Shown here: piece after piece, positions 14,701 through 26,100 of the stretch
Numbering within the stretch: position 1 is the stretch's first letter
How the letters are laid out: each line of letters starts with the position of its first letter
NCBI RefSeq assembly: GCF_918797505.1
Contig: NC_092801.1
Span: 23,498,116 to 23,562,115, forward strand
Reading direction: 5' to 3'
From: Bemisia tabaci
Taxonomy: Eukaryota; Arthropoda; Insecta; Hemiptera; Aleyrodidae
DNA: 64,000 nt
Notes under the pieces: model-generated
Told to the model about the DNA's origin: nothing
The model's database searches: none
Seen by the model: only the letters and a program-made list of their open reading frames with translations
Position numbers and translations under genes: made by a program

Positions 14701-17700
14701 CGTGGTAAGTACCAATAATATCTTCAAGGATGACTCGATAAAAAGAGGCGATAGTATTCAGATATCTTCTTTTTTATCATTTATTTAATGTATTGTTCTA
14801 TTTTTTTTTTAAATATGCATATGTGTTGAATAACTGAAAAAATGGGGAGTTCATGAAAATGAAAACTTCTATTGACTGGCTGGAGGGAAAAAGAGGAGAA
14901 AAGAACATTGTCGGAATGTTCCGTATGAATCAGTACCTCTACAATTGCGAGAAACCAATGAACATGAACGAAAAACGATATTTCCTTCATTTTGAAGGAA
15001 ATCTGGTAACCTTATAGTGGCGAAGGGACTGTGGAGCCCCCCTCCCCTCCCTCCTCACTCCTCAATTAATGTCTCTACCAAGTTTTGCAAAATTCATGGT
15101 TATGTAAGCAGCTCATTGTCTCATTCGCCGAAAGTAACATGAAAAATAAGCTAAAAATAAGTTACGAAGGATCCGCCATTTCCAATAGTCATGAAAAAGT
15201 GGGTCAAAATCGTATTAAAACTTGTTATTTCGCTCTAATATCTTAAAAAAATGTAATCCTGTACAAAACTTACGTGAGGAAAGGGTAATTTACTCTGTAA
15301 TGAGGTCGGAAAAGCTCTGCATTCAGAGAAAACAAGACGCGTGATGCGCGATGACCGATCCCTCCTATTGACTCGGCGCTCTCACATTGGAGTATTTCGC
15401 TTTTGCTTGTTTTTATGTATTACTAATAAAAAGTAGAGCTTATATTACTGAGGAAAAGTATTTAGGCAGTACGGTAAATTCATTATTATTTTTAAAACTG
15501 CGCATCGTTGAGATTAAACCAAGACAAGCGGCTGTTTCGTCGGTAACACCGTACTGCGCCGCCGCGCGCGTCCCGGGCAAACAGCGCAGCGCGCGGATCT
15601 GCCTCAGAACGGCCGGCTCCCCGTCCCCCGATGGTTTTTCCCGTTTCACGCCTTAAATATCGATCCCACAGAAAAATTCATAAGAACCATTTTTGTTCCT
15701 GATAAAATTTCCTATCGTCCTGCTTAAAAAAAATTACGCTAACATTAGCCGTTCAGTAGTTATTCAAAATTCAAAATTTGGGGGCCCCCCTGCCCCCCCA
15801 GGGGGCTCAGATTTTTGGGGTCTATGTCTGAATCGAATGTCTATAGGGTAGAGATGAATCCCTGAAATTTTCATGCTTTCTTCCAGAAGTGCACGATTCT
15901 TATGATATTTTCCACTTATCGGCCCCACTATCTCTCGTGAGTTGCCGTTAGTTAGTCTATTACTTTCCTCCTTTGTTCATTGCAACCACCCGCTTCCTCC
16001 AATAGGATCTTTGTCTATATCTTTGTCTATAATTTCAATAATCGGCCCGCTGGTAATTAAATCTTCTAGACAGCAAAATCAAATAACATGCTCTCCTCAA
16101 ATGCCAAGTCCTTTTGTTCAAAATTACTCAAATTACTGCTCTTAGAAAAGCACTATGATTTTTGGTTCTTGAACGTTTCAATTTCTTTATTTCTTCTTCC
16201 ATGATGGTCGATCTTTGGTTAAAGAAGCCAGTAGAATTTTTGTCATTTTATTCAGAGAAAAGCTGGAAGAATGCATTTTTTGTCGTTTTTTGTTTTGTTT
16301 TTCAGTCTGTAAGTAGACAAGAGAATTCATCTTTTCTCCCTGAATAAAATGTGCCTTTTGACTCATCAGTGAGATAAGAATAGAATCATTTAAAATTCAT
16401 CAACCGAATACAAGTTATCTCATTCCTACAAATATTTAGGGTACAGCACACTATTTGGTTAGGTATAGAAATGGTGTATCTCTCTAATAGAAATCGTGTT
16501 TAGGAGAGCATTTGCCCTTTGTCTTGAAATTTTACAGTCTCATGCTGAATTGAGTGCATGATGGCAAAGAAACTATCTCTGAATGAATGTATTTGTTGAA
16601 TTGAATCTCATAAATGTTCATCATGAACACTGGGATGTGTATTTTGATATGACGCTCATTGTTTGACTCTTTTTTCGGCCCGTGTTTTTGCAGAGCCAAG
16701 CAGCCATGTTTTCAGATATTACAAAGCAGCCTCAGTTGCAGATATCTCGACAAGGTATGGATGTGAAACTGATAGAATCTCGTGTGAAATTCTTGAAGCG
16801 CGCAGTTTCCAGTGCTGTTCAATTAATAGAAAAAACCGTAAATCAGGTAATTTTGGCTTTTTTTATATGTATATTTTCAATTTTAATATTATTTATTTTG
16901 ACGGTTTTCAAAGCTTCTTATTTGAAAAAGATTATCCCTCGGTTATTTTGTGTCATGGCGGTAGTTGCAAAAAATAACTGTCCATAATCCAAGGCTGATT
17001 AGTTGGTATTAAAATTCATCACTCGCAACCTTAGTGACTTGGCCTAAGATTGACTGACTTATGTCAGCCCCATAATAGCGTAACTTCTGAAGCTCTCCGA
17101 TCTGACAAAAAGGAATATTTCAGGTTCCTTGGTTTTTTCTTTGTCCAATTTCATTCTCCTTATTCAGTCATCCTGTTCAGTGTTCCTGGGTGCTCCGTGT
17201 GCGAGATCCGTATGCTCTGCCGCTCTCCGTGCTGCTATTGGCTGTGCATCATTCTGTGGCATCTCGCGTACGGATATTTTAAGATAGGGAAGCGTTTTCC
17301 CGTAAGGTTTTTGTCCGTACGCGGTCCATGTCGGTATAGGGAATGTCCGTGCAGCGATGGATTAATTCGCACGCTTGGGATCACTGATCCTGACTCCCTT
17401 GTTTCCTCATATAATAAATGTAACTAGTGAGCTTTAGACCTGTTTCCCCTCCATAGAAAAGTATTTTTGTGTGCATTATTCCTAATTTCCATGATTTCTG
17501 AGGTTTTAAATGTCTTAATTTGTTCATTTCTGCCTAGAATAATGAAATTGATCTGAACACTGTGGCTACAATCGATTGGATAAGCAAAATTATGTCTCTG
17601 GTCTCAGACTGGGCCATTTCACCAGACATCATCAGAATGCATTATGTTTGCGAACTCTATCATAATGGGTATGATAGGTTAGCAGAAGAGGTAAGTCTTT

Positions 17701-19857
17701 TAAACTTGGTTCCAATTTCTTAGGTCAAAATATTTTCTGGTTTTCGATACAATTTAATTTTGAACAACTGCGGATATTTCACCAAAATTTCATTTCTAAC
17801 AGTTGTGCAGATAATGTGTTTTCAAAATAGTGTAGGTAATAATAAAACCAAACAAAATTTTAAGTTAAGTGAAAGCAGAAATGAAGGTTTTTGCCAGCCG
17901 GTAGCATGGCTGCATTGATTAATGTATCGTGCAAGCAAATACTGTGATTGCATAGAAAGAACACCCATTCTTTATTTTAAAATTTTTGATTTCTATGATA
18001 CTTCGATGTGATTAAGGCATCTGAAATTTTTCTTGTTTATAGTTGAAGGTTGTGCGCAATGAAGTAACTCTGAGGCTAGGAAAAAGATAAATAACCACCT
18101 AAGGTATTCATTTTTAAAATGTATCTCCTCACAATTGAATAATATTGTGGATGAGAAAGTTGTTAGTGATTTAAAGAGACGTCTTTATGATTTTATGAAA
18201 AGTGTCCTGAAAGTTGAAAAATTGCATGGAAACTCATAGCTTTTATGATTATTTTTTGACTTTGAAACTCATATTGTTGCTTTTTGTTCGATTGTTTTCT
18301 TAAAAGATTATTCCTGCAGTGAGGGATCAAGATGAAATGGGTACGCAGTTGCTGATCATAGCCGGACAGCGCATTAAACAATTCATCATTCAATCTCATC
18401 AGTTCCGAGAAACCACATCAAATCTAAGTCCTGCCGTGACATCATGGCTAGCCTCTTTGGTACGAATTTAAATCATTCTCAATTGTTTATGTTTATTTCG
18501 GAAAGTAAAACTGTGAGACAGTCTCACCCATCATTGCCTAATTTTTAGGTTTCTTAAGTTACAAAATTTCCTTCTCATCAAAAGCATGCATATCATGATC
18601 ACCAAATAAAATTTTCAAGATGAAAAATGCGATCCCTCCCCTCTTGAGGCTGGAAATCTGAAATGATCATTGTCCAAGTATATCAGTTGAGGCGCTTGGA
18701 GGACATGGCGCATAAGAGCAGTTTTTCAAAAAATTGAGATGTTATTGATTTGAAGTAAAACTATTCTTAGTGCATATTCTGTGAAAAATTCGCTCCCAAA
18801 TTCCAATTTTTAAGCATCAAGAAGTCAGTTTGAAGTTTCTTTTGGCCATAAGGATCCATGTAATTTCGAAGCTTCAAACTTATATTTTTCGAAATAGCAA
18901 AAACTGCACTTATGCGCCTTGTCTTCCAAGTCCCTTGGCCCATCTTTAATCTCTATATTCTTTCTGCAAATACAGTAAAAGCTCGTTAGGTGGAATTACG
19001 GTCAAGACGAAAATTCGCTCAACTCGAAATTTTCTCTGGTCCTTTCATGTTTCGTCTTACAAGCTTTTACTGTATTATATCAGAATTTTTTTCTGACTAG
19101 AGGATTGATTTTTCAGTGAAGAGCAATGTCAAGGAATTAATCAACTCCTTTTAAGTTTAAAAAAAAAATATCTTTCCACTTTATGTCAACGTAATCATTT
19201 TTTGCCACCAACACCCCCCCCCCCCCCCCGCCCCCCCATGCTTGACAATTTTTCTTGGGCAGTTGAAAGCCCTCCTAAGATGCTCTTTTGCTCTGTACCC
19301 CTTCCGTCTTTAGTAATTAAAAATATCTGCATATTTTGTCGGTTTTTACAATGTGAGGTATGAGAATATTTCCCCAAAGTTTGCTTACCTTGAGACCCTC
19401 GAGTAGTTCCTAACCCGTCCTCCCCTCAACTTAGCTCCTGACGAAAAATAGACTTTTTTTAACAGCTCTAGCTTACAAATTCAGACTCTAAGATCATGGT
19501 CTTCGCAGGATCTCTGCGGTCTGGAAAACCTGGAAAGTCAGGAAATTTACGGCCTGCTAGCTCAGCGACGCAATTTTAAAAAAAATCAAAGTGAACATTT
19601 TTTTCGTAGGTCATGGAAAGTCTGGGAATTTGGAAATTTTGGAGTCAGGGAATTTAAGGATTACAAAATTACAGAAACCCTTTCTTACTCTTGGATTGGT
19701 TTTGTTTTTGCAGGAAGAAAATGAAACTATGCAGCCGTCCAATACACCAGATATCGGGCAACTCCTTAGGACAGTCATTAGCCTGTTGCCAGATAACCAC
19801 AAAGATAAAGCTTTAGCTTCACTAGTACTTGAAGGATTGCCATCCTGCGATCGGTAG
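1..19857 (+). CDS. RAB3GAP2: Rab3 GTPase-activating protein non-catalytic (regulatory) subunit, C-terminal two thirds
   Basis: Regulatory subunit of the Rab3GAP heterodimer, which in animals acts on Rab3 in exocytosis and as a Rab18 exchange factor at the ER. Fourteen exons join in one frame (870 aa, then TAG): <1-222, 971-1125, 2048-2270, 2862-3065, 3618-3743, 4637-4802, 5910-6010, 7850-8272, 9659-9840, 12367-12576, 16694-16846, 17538-17690, 18307-18459, 19714-19857. Every intron is GT-AG. Recognition rests on family-typical blocks: RAQDIHLVKNL near the window edge; NLAWEYILAWQRSLE in exon 7850-8272; HKVGKVPKERLCMQDVGFSD in 9659-9840; FNLKTTKPLQALFDSN in 12367-12576; HYVCELYHNGYD in 17538-17690; LLIIAGQRI in 18307-18459. 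The human protein is about 1390 aa, so the N-terminal part lies upstream. The first exon is cut by the edge; its frame begins at base 3. Transposons sit in several introns. Confidence 0.95.
419..623. mobile_element. Short inverted-repeat element (MITE-like)
   Basis: Arms of about 55 bases (419-473 and 569-623) are reverse complements with few mismatches, separated by ~95 bases. Both carry GGATGTAAAAAAAGTGTG and a GTGAAGTTGATTTAA-like block. It lies in the RAB3GAP2 intron 223-970 and has no coding capacity. Confidence 0.7.
3179..3584. repeat. Direct duplication of ~115 bases, period ~292
   Basis: Bases 3179-3293 and 3471-3584 are diverged direct copies sharing CACCCAAACATTCAGGTACA and CTACTCAATAGTTTTA. 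The second copy runs up to just before the acceptor of exon 3618-3743, so the duplicated piece includes pyrimidine-rich 3' intron sequence. Confidence 0.7.
3977..4220. mobile_element. Inverted-repeat MITE in a RAB3GAP2 intron
   Basis: Left arm TGGACCATGTTAAGCAGAAA and right arm ending TTTCTGCTTAACAGGGTCCA form diverged terminal inverted repeats of ~50 bases or more. The element is about 240 bases, non-coding, in intron 3744-4636. Confidence 0.65.
4250..4556. mobile_element. Short transposon-like repeat with GGGTGTCTAC ends
   Basis: Ends GGGTGTCTAC (4250-4259) and GTAGACACCC (4547-4556) are perfect 10-base inverted repeats. The interior is a degenerate array of 'gaaag-tac-tga' and 'ccgga' motifs. 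It lies in intron 3744-4636. Class unknown. Confidence 0.55.
4950..5215. repeat. Degenerate 'ggaaagtcaggaaattt' repeat
   Basis: Contains CTGGAAAGTCAGGAAATTTACGG-like sequence followed by many 'gaaaatt/cagg' words. Similar tracts occur near 1320-1790, 10010-10060, 19500-19680 and 30680-30880. These look like old copies of one repeat family, sited in introns. No ends could be defined. Confidence 0.45.
6216..7203. mobile_element. 988-bp near-perfect palindrome with mariner-like ends
   Basis: Arms 6216-6699 and 6723-7203 are reverse complements at very high identity around a 23-base loop. The ends are GGCTGTCCAAAAAGTACC and its complement, flanked by TA on both sides (6214-6215, 7204-7205), the target duplication of the Tc1/mariner superfamily. 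The subterminal block around 'AAAGATCAACTCAATATCTA' is shared with the truncated mariner at 46541-47508. There is no transposase ORF. It lies in RAB3GAP2 intron 6011-7849 and would form a long hairpin in the pre-mRNA. Confidence 0.9.
10568..12137 (+). mobile_element. DDE-type DNA transposon carrying a DUF7869-like ORF
   Basis: Terminal inverted repeats of 28 bases start GAGGAGTTCTTTGGCATAAC at 10568 and end with the complement at 12137, flanked by AATT on both sides (10564-10567, 12138-12141). The central ORF is in the plus orientation. Extra CCACGTATA motifs recur just inside the left end and near 11912. The element is inserted in RAB3GAP2 intron 9841-12366, in the same orientation as the host gene. 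Confidence 0.85.
10768..11775 (+). CDS. DUF7869-like transposase, 5'-truncated or with undetected start
   Basis: The frame is open from 10768 to TAA at 11773-11775, with recognisable homology from about 10807 (~322 aa). Motifs in order: a first acidic site in VILEFDYAQNLPVPKL; FYKRLLWFYIF; LLSDACGGQNKN with a second Asp; then VRGHSYSICDRNFG with a third Asp. This order is typical of a widespread insect family annotated as DUF7869, thought to be a DDE-type transposase domain; the catalytic assignment is inference. No ATG lies at a plausible start, and the ~200 bases to the left end cannot code for the usual N-terminal part. The copy is probably defective, although its frame is intact. Confidence 0.75.
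   Translation, partial: TWFSNHECKIRYNLHKEKVKSYNQLKSDLIRGYESDPNTVILEFDYAQNLPVPKLNCNKQFYKRLLWFYIFNVHVHNCPHSFMYGCMESEAKKNTNSVISLVYRSLIELMDREPFKRAILLSDACGGQNKNFLLMCFCAWFSEVYAVEILHVYPVRGHSYSICDRNFGIYGKKLKKLPIIQTAAEYLKIIAKSREKPFPYWSTWDPSLFKEWETVLRPFFKRKPTKKHSCFTLQKYCMLKYKPDGTISASKTYTPDFEDFQYWKNADITRQELDIKPPQATLPPLKPAKIADVRALYEFLNEEARTWLNILFKNSVPGDDGQGPSDLSDDDISEY
12953..16052. mobile_element. 3.1-kb foldback element with ~580-bp inverted arms
   Basis: Arms 12953-13540 and 15468-16052 are inverted copies, very similar in their inner ~400 bases (13119-13520 against 15492-15895) and more diverged outward. Each arm carries a GC-rich block with CCGGGACGCGCGCGGCGGCG and a run of C/G. Outer ends share CCGATTATTGAAATT. 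The 1.9-kb centre has no convincing ORF. It lies in RAB3GAP2 intron 12577-16693. No target-site duplication could be fixed. Confidence 0.8.
18973..19072. mobile_element. 100-bp TA-flanked MITE with pogo/Tigger-like ends
   Basis: Ends CAGTAAAAGCT and AGCTTTTACTG are inverted repeats flanked by TA (18971-18972, 19073-19074). CAGTA-type termini plus TA target sites are typical of pogo/Tigger elements; family assignment is inference. Intron 18460-19713. Confidence 0.65.
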
Positions 19858-22238
19858 CACAAAGAATAATTTGAAGTTCTTGCCGATGGAAGTTTCTGAA
19901 GCGCCCTGAAGGGAAATTCCCTTCGACATTTTCTCAAGTGTTGTTGTAAAACACTGTACATTTTAGATAAATGAAAAAATTGATGCCTAGACACAGTAGC
20001 TAAGTGAAAGAATTTGCAGAGTCCATGCCAAATAGTTGTACACATTTTTAGACTGAAACTGAAGATCCACCATCTTCATTCTTGCATCTGCTCTCAATGC
20101 TAAACTGATGTCACTTGGTACCTTGATGCAGTCTAAAACTCTATGAACTTACTTGGCTTGGACTCTATTTAATAAAAAAAAATCCAATTTCTAACACCCT
20201 GGCATGAATTTCTTCATTCACCGAGTTAAAATTGATGCTAAGTATACAAATTGAAACGTATTTGAATACATTAGCCATTAATGTGATATTATTTATTAAC
20301 CTTCCATGCTCACGCAGTTGTAAGGGTACATTTATTTGTTTGCATGAATTTTGATATGATTTATTTTCCTGTTGTTTTAGAATTTTAAAGAGTTTTATTT
20401 GTTACCTACTTGAGGATTTGAGTTGTTGATACTTGTGGGTTAAGACTAGTTGTTTTCTGACTTATATGCATTTAAGTGAGAAGTATTTTCTCCCAAAGGA
20501 AACGAGAAACATAAACCGTACTGAAATCTTGAGTAATGATTCAGTTCGAGACTTGCAAATAAGATAGTTCAAAAAATTGATGAGCTCTTGAATCCGTTGT
20601 TGATTATAATGAGCTTGGCTTGTAGGCTTTTGAATGTCTGCCTTTTTTGTGTGTTGAATTTTAAAATTAAGTGAACTGAGTTCTAGCTGCCTTAAACCAC
20701 TTCATTTTTAAAGAAGAGAGGAAACCAAGCAAAGCCTGATATAGATTGGCCGATTCCAGTTTCATCTGTCTCATTGGACTGTATTTAGCAGTGAGGAACT
20801 ACAATTTCTGGCTCTTGTGTACAAAAACTTATATGCATAGGGAAACTAATGGCTTGTATGTTGTTTCTGAAATGAGCCAGGAATTTTACTTCCTAATTGC
20901 GAAATGTAGTCCAATTGTCTCTGAGATCAATCGCATTGTTCTTACCAGTAATACTTAAGCCAGTAGATGAAATCAAAGACTAGTTGGCTGCTGAAGGTTC
21001 TTAAACAGTTTTTTGTTCCCCTCCTACAGATGAATTCTGGCAGAGCGTAATTAATTCAGCTTTTAGGTAACGACCCGCGTATTCCAGTAAAATTAGGGCA
21101 GAATTGTTTTTGAAAGAGAAAACATTTGAAATGGTCAAAGGTTTTTGAAAAGCCAGAACAATCATGCGGACATCATTCTTTTACTTTAATAATTTTTGCA
21201 CTCATCCAAACTTCGTTGACGCACAAAATTTGTCAGCTTTCAAAAATGTGAGCCATATTTTTTCCTCAGTAAAATCTTGTTACAGAATTTTGGACTAAAT
21301 TATTTACATCTCCATCGCCAAACTCTAACTACTGTCTTCTACAGTGAGAAATGGAGCCTGAGAGTGGCATGATAGAACATTTGATTCAACGTGTGATAGA
21401 AGACCTTAACTTTTAATTGTGAATTAATTTTTAAGACATCTGTCCTTACAAATTTACAAAGGAACTGCTCAGAACCATTTTGAAATGAAATTAAATACTT
21501 GCATTAATTGTCAAACTTAGAGCAAAAGTTACATGGTTGCTTGCTATTTTTGCAAAACCGTTTTAATAATGCTCGTATGAAAAAGTAGTGCATGCATTGA
21601 TTTAAGAATGAATCAGGTTTCACAAAAAAGAACAATCTCACCTCGAGATTTTGATCCGTATCGAGAATATTAGTTCTCAAGTTTTACTTTTTATAAGACT
21701 TCGTATCAGTTGCAATGTTTAACTTGAAGTGACAAAGTTCAGTATTGACTTTCTTGAAAATAAATTGACGCATTTTCACTGAAAACAGCTCTTTGACTGT
21801 GAAACTCCCAAACTACATACATATTTTGTTTGGGGTATTTTGAAGTCTCGGCTCCTATTTCTTTTCCTTTTTTAAAGAGAAAAAATCCACATCATTCATT
21901 GAAGTTTTCACAGAATTTTCATCCCACAGAGAAAAAAAAATCTTTGCAGTTTTTAAGACCTGCCGTTGAGTAGCTTCAGATTTTAAAAAAAAAGTATGAT
22001 TGAAAGTCTGCAACGATGTTTTGAGGGACAACTGAGACCTTTTGAGAATTTCTCTGTTGTCTTAATTGATTGGAAAACGTGAGATGGTTCCTTTCTCCTT
22101 GATTAAGTCCAAATCGCATCATTCCAGAGAACTTCTGGCAGGTACTTACACTCACTGACTCAAGACTTTTAAAAATGTTGTTGAAAAAACAATGCGAATA
22201 AAAATGCACACTAACTTAACTTGAAAACAGTACAAAAT
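19858..22238. other. 3' UTR of RAB3GAP2 and intergenic DNA
   Basis: No ORF here looks coding; the longest are AT-rich chance frames. The first ~320 bases are probably 3' UTR. The rest is AT-rich single-copy-looking sequence between two convergent transcription units. Confidence 0.5.
20171..20176 (+). terminator. Candidate poly(A) signal of RAB3GAP2
   Basis: AATAAA lies 314 bases after the stop codon, followed by an A-run. It is the first canonical signal downstream. Other AATAAA hexamers occur further on, so the true cleavage site is unproven. Confidence 0.45.
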
Positions 22239-22244
22239 TTTATT
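22239..22244 (-). terminator. Poly(A) signal after the 22260 exon
   Basis: AATAAA on the minus strand, 16-21 bases past the TAA of the open frame 22260-22526. Its close position is the main reason to take that frame seriously. Confidence 0.4.
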
Positions 22245-22259
22245 GAAAGAAAACTTCAC

Positions 22260-22526
22260 TTATTTATGTTGCAACAAAAATAACAAATCAGAAGCAGCTT
22301 TATTATAATGACTAAGAGACTCTTCAAGACAAATTATAGTGGCAATTATCCTGAGGAGGTAATTAGGAATTTCTAATAGCTGTTGGCAAGTAGATTGAAA
22401 AACTTCCGGAGGTTGAAAAAGATTTGCTATCGTCATATGAATAAAATACGATACCAAGATTCCACAAGGCTCATTGCATTTGAAACATCTGTCAAGTAAT
22501 TTGATGCTAACCACCAATCTGTTCAC
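22260..22526 (-). CDS. Possible terminal exon of an unrecognised minus-strand gene
   Basis: An open frame of about 88 codons ends in TAA, and an AATAAA follows after only 16 bases. Visible content: a Cys cluster (DRCFKCNEPC), a hydrophobic stretch GILVSYFIHMTIANLF, a second one YLLRIIATIICL, then EESLSHYNKAASDLLFLL. The alternation of membrane-like segments and the C..EE...L..LL end is loosely reminiscent of insect chemoreceptors, but the expected last membrane segment is missing, so I do not assign a function. A candidate upstream exon piece with a GTGAGT donor lies near 22825-22890, but splicing phases could not be confirmed and a transposon separates the two. Confidence 0.3.
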   Translation of the reverse strand: MNRLVVSIKLLDRCFKCNEPCGILVSYFIHMTIANLFQPPEVFQSTCQQLLEIPNYLLRIIATIICLEESLSHYNKAASDLLFLLQHK

Positions 22527-22553
22527 TTCTTTTATTTACTACGGACTTATCTA

Positions 22554-22759
22554 CTGGGCGATCCAGAAGTACCACGCCACCGGTATTGAGCACCACCATG
22601 TAAGTTTTCGACAACTTGAGACTGAGACTCGAAATTTTGTGAGTGCTCCAATGTCAAGGAAAATGACTTTCAGGATCCTCTACAGATTTGAGGGGATTCC
22701 AAAAAGGGGCAAGAACCCCAAGGATTACGGGGGGAGTGCGGAGTTTTTGAATCGCCCTG
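22554..22759. mobile_element. 206-bp TA-flanked MITE
   Basis: Ends CTGGGCGATCC and GAATCGCCCTG are imperfect inverted repeats flanked by TA (22552-22553, 22760-22761). The interior has GGGGATTCCAAAAAGGGGCA and no ORF. Likely a Tc1/mariner-superfamily derivative. Confidence 0.6.
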
Positions 22760-23180
22760 TATAAATTAAAATGATCCTTGACCTTGACGAGTAACATTTT
22801 GTCTAATACATACTCACTTAAGTCCAGCTGCTTCATGAATCGAATATTTACAAAATACACATAAGGAGAGGATAGCAGAAGCACACCTTGGTCTCGGCAC
22901 TATCCCTTTAAATGGAAGTAGGCGATTACCAGGTTTCTTCTCAATATATAGCGTGATCATTTTTTGCTAAATGCTGTTTGTTCATTCTCTCTTTCATTAC
23001 TGTAATTTACATCTGTTTTAAAACTTGCCAATCAATGTATAGGTATGATATTGGGATTTTACTCACTGATACCTGAAAGTTGTGGCAAAATAAACCAAGA
23101 GAGGGCTAAACTGGAGCAGAGAATTGCACTACAGCAAGCTCTTAGTTTGAGGATCTTCTATTTTCAAATGATTGACATAA

Positions 23181-26100
23181 TTAACTCTCAGCAGGTTTTT
23201 CTGCAGCTTTCATCCGATTAACTATCTGATTAGGAGGCCGACATTCTGGGTATTTCTCAGCCAAGAAACTACGAATCTCACCATATTCATTCCTCAAAGT
23301 GCGTTTTACAGCATCCATACCTCTTTTTCGCTCTTGGACTCTAAGATACTGGTTGTAACCTTGGGTGTTAGCAAAGAAAGGTGGGAATTTCTTCCGTCTT
23401 AATACAACACGGCCTTCCCAAATGTAGTTATCATAGTCAGGGATGTCTTTTTCTGACTTGGACTCGTCACAACCCTCTGTTGGAGAAGCAACTATACGGG
23501 GACAGTAATCGTTTTCTTTGCGAAACTCTACCAAGTGAAGTTTAACTTCATCAGATAACTGCTGAGGCGTTCGTTGCCGAAGTAAACCAAGGAAGAAAGC
23601 TTTCACCACAGCACTTGGATTGTTGGTTGCATTTTCAACTTTGGCTTCCATATCTTTGATTCCTACCAGTTCGCAAATTGTTCTGATGACGCGGTGACAC
23701 TTTAATAAACCATAGCCTTCGGGGCGCTTCCATGCAAAAATTTTTGTACGGCCAAATTGAGAATAGAAGTCATGACAAATCGTGTGGTCGTTGTAACGTT
23801 CAATGAACATCAACCTGCAAAAATAAAACCATATTAATAGAAAGAAAGTTTTTTGAGCTTTCAGCGAGAGGTGTAATACAGTAAATATAAAGTATATATA
23901 TTACAGGAGACATTCTCTGAAAAATAAAAATAAGTTTTTGACATATGAAGCGTCTGCCTCCTGCAGATACTTTAACATAATCTTCAAACTGTGAGCAGAA
24001 GGAGAAAAATTATACCAACTCAACAGTAGAAATTTTTTCTCCTATCGTATTTTACTCGTAGCTTTTTTTATTCTCTCTCTCTCTCTCTTTCGTTTCTCTT
24101 CAAGTAGCCTACAAGGGCTAATCCCATCTGTCTTGACAGCATCTCAGAAGCCTGTTCCTAGACAAAAAACCCCTACAAAACAGTCCCTGATAATGACAAA
24201 CTCGATGTATAGACTCTACAGACCAAACTCCTTCCGCCTGTAACATCTAGGTAGGATCCCCTCAGTTTTCTCTTTGGAATTTCAACAATTCATTCCATAG
24301 CCTGTCCCTATATGAATTTAGTTGTAAGTCCTTCCATTTCTCACAACCAAATAGAGAATCATCTCTCAAACCCTTCAGAAAAATTTTATCCACTTTCCCC
24401 CTTTTGTTGCACTTCACTTTCATTTTTCTATCAAGAATTTCCACTATCTCTTCATACCTTATGTCAATTAATCCCTTTGTATAGTTGTTTTATATAGTAC
24501 TAGGGGGATGCGTCCCCTAGCCGCTCCGCAACCCGACCCCCCGGAGGCGCTTCGCGTCTCCAATGTGTGGATTTTAAAGGTCATTAGGAGTGAATAGGGA
24601 AAACCCGGTTTGGAGACGGCGGGAAGTATGTGTGCATATGCAGCAGGAGGGGAGCGGGGAGTGGAGGAGAAACCGGTTTGTGACATGTTTAGCGTGACAC
24701 GGAACCCTTATGATTTTATACTACAGAGTAAGATTATCTCTTCCCCAGTTGCTCTGTATAGTCACAGATAAACAATGAACAGAGGAGGAGAGAAAGGTCC
24801 ACATACCCACCAATTACAAGGCAGCATAGATAATGCCTTAAATGAGATTAAGAGCTGATATCAAACAAGTTCTGCCTTCCCCTTAAAATTATAGTAGCCA
24901 CCTTGGCTGGGTAGCTCAATTTTAAGGTGCCAACTACAATTTTTGCAAGCGCATCATGGTGTGTGAAATATGGCGCTGTGCCACAAATGTTGTGTTGAGA
25001 GGGTGTGTCAACTTACTTAGGCCTTGTCTCCACGGGACGTTTTCATGGGATTTGTCCCAAGTTCGAATCGCAGGAATGAAACTTCTGGGATTTTTCCCAG
25101 TTACCGTCTCCACGGGACGGGGCTCATACAGTCCTGCGACTAGTTTGCGCGGGAAGATAAATTAGTTAAAGTCGAGTATTTAACCGGGATTAAAATAATA
25201 ATTGCTCTCAATTGACAATTAGACACATTTTTTAACTAAACAAACATTAACAATGTAGTAATGAATAAAATATCGCACAGTTCATTTACACTTCTTCTTC
25301 TTCTCTCAGTGAATCCTAGGGGTACAAGCACCATACTTGGTACTGGGAAAAATATTGATTAACTCAATATTTTCCCCAACTTCGTAAGTGGGATTTTTCC
25401 CTGGGACAAATCTCGTGAAACAGCTCGTGGAGACAAGGCCTTAGGTGCCATGACAGTCCAGCCCCCAGATGATCAGGCACCAAAGCCCGATTTACAGGTA
25501 CATTTGACGCCCAGGGAAAGTAGAAAATTTACATTTCTAAACGCATGTTGTATTGAATTTGTCAAACTCTCCATAAAAGAAAAGCTACTACGGTTAGAGC
25601 ATTAAAACAGTAGCAAATCCAGCCAATGTTCTCTCTTTCCTGACCTCTAATTTGACTGTTCGTGACTGAGATTTTTCTGTAATAGAGGCATTTTGCCTGG
25701 TTATCTTGATGGTGGGACTGTGAAGAGTCAAATGAAGTGCAAACTTTCTTCAGGGCTGGACATTAGATACATTATAATTAGTTCGATGGAGATACAAAGG
25801 TACCACGAACTTGTATTATAAGTGTAGAGCAAAGTATGTACCTTTTTTTCCGCTGTATATTGCTCTAAAGTCTACGAACAAAAAACGGTATATTACCTTT
25901 GACCAGAGCGATTTTTTGCTTTGCGCATAGCAGTCTTTCCATCAACAGCTTTTCCTTGAGCAAAGCCGGCCACACCATTTTTATTTCCACATACAGCGGT
26001 CACGCTTACTCGCCGGAATCTCCCAACAGTTGCTCGCATATGACTTACAGGCTTGAGCTCTACAACTTTGACATCAAATCCTTCAAATTCTTGTTCTCCA

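Noticed and set aside
13363..15656. Mirror ORFs containing MKREKPSGDGEP
   Set aside because: They are the two inverted arms of the foldback element; GC-rich chance frames.
18319..18319. Acceptor TTCCTGCAG at 18319 for the RAB3GAP2 exon
   Set aside because: Phase 0 entry there would hit TGA at once. The AG at 18306 keeps the frame and family similarity (IIPAVRDQDEMG).
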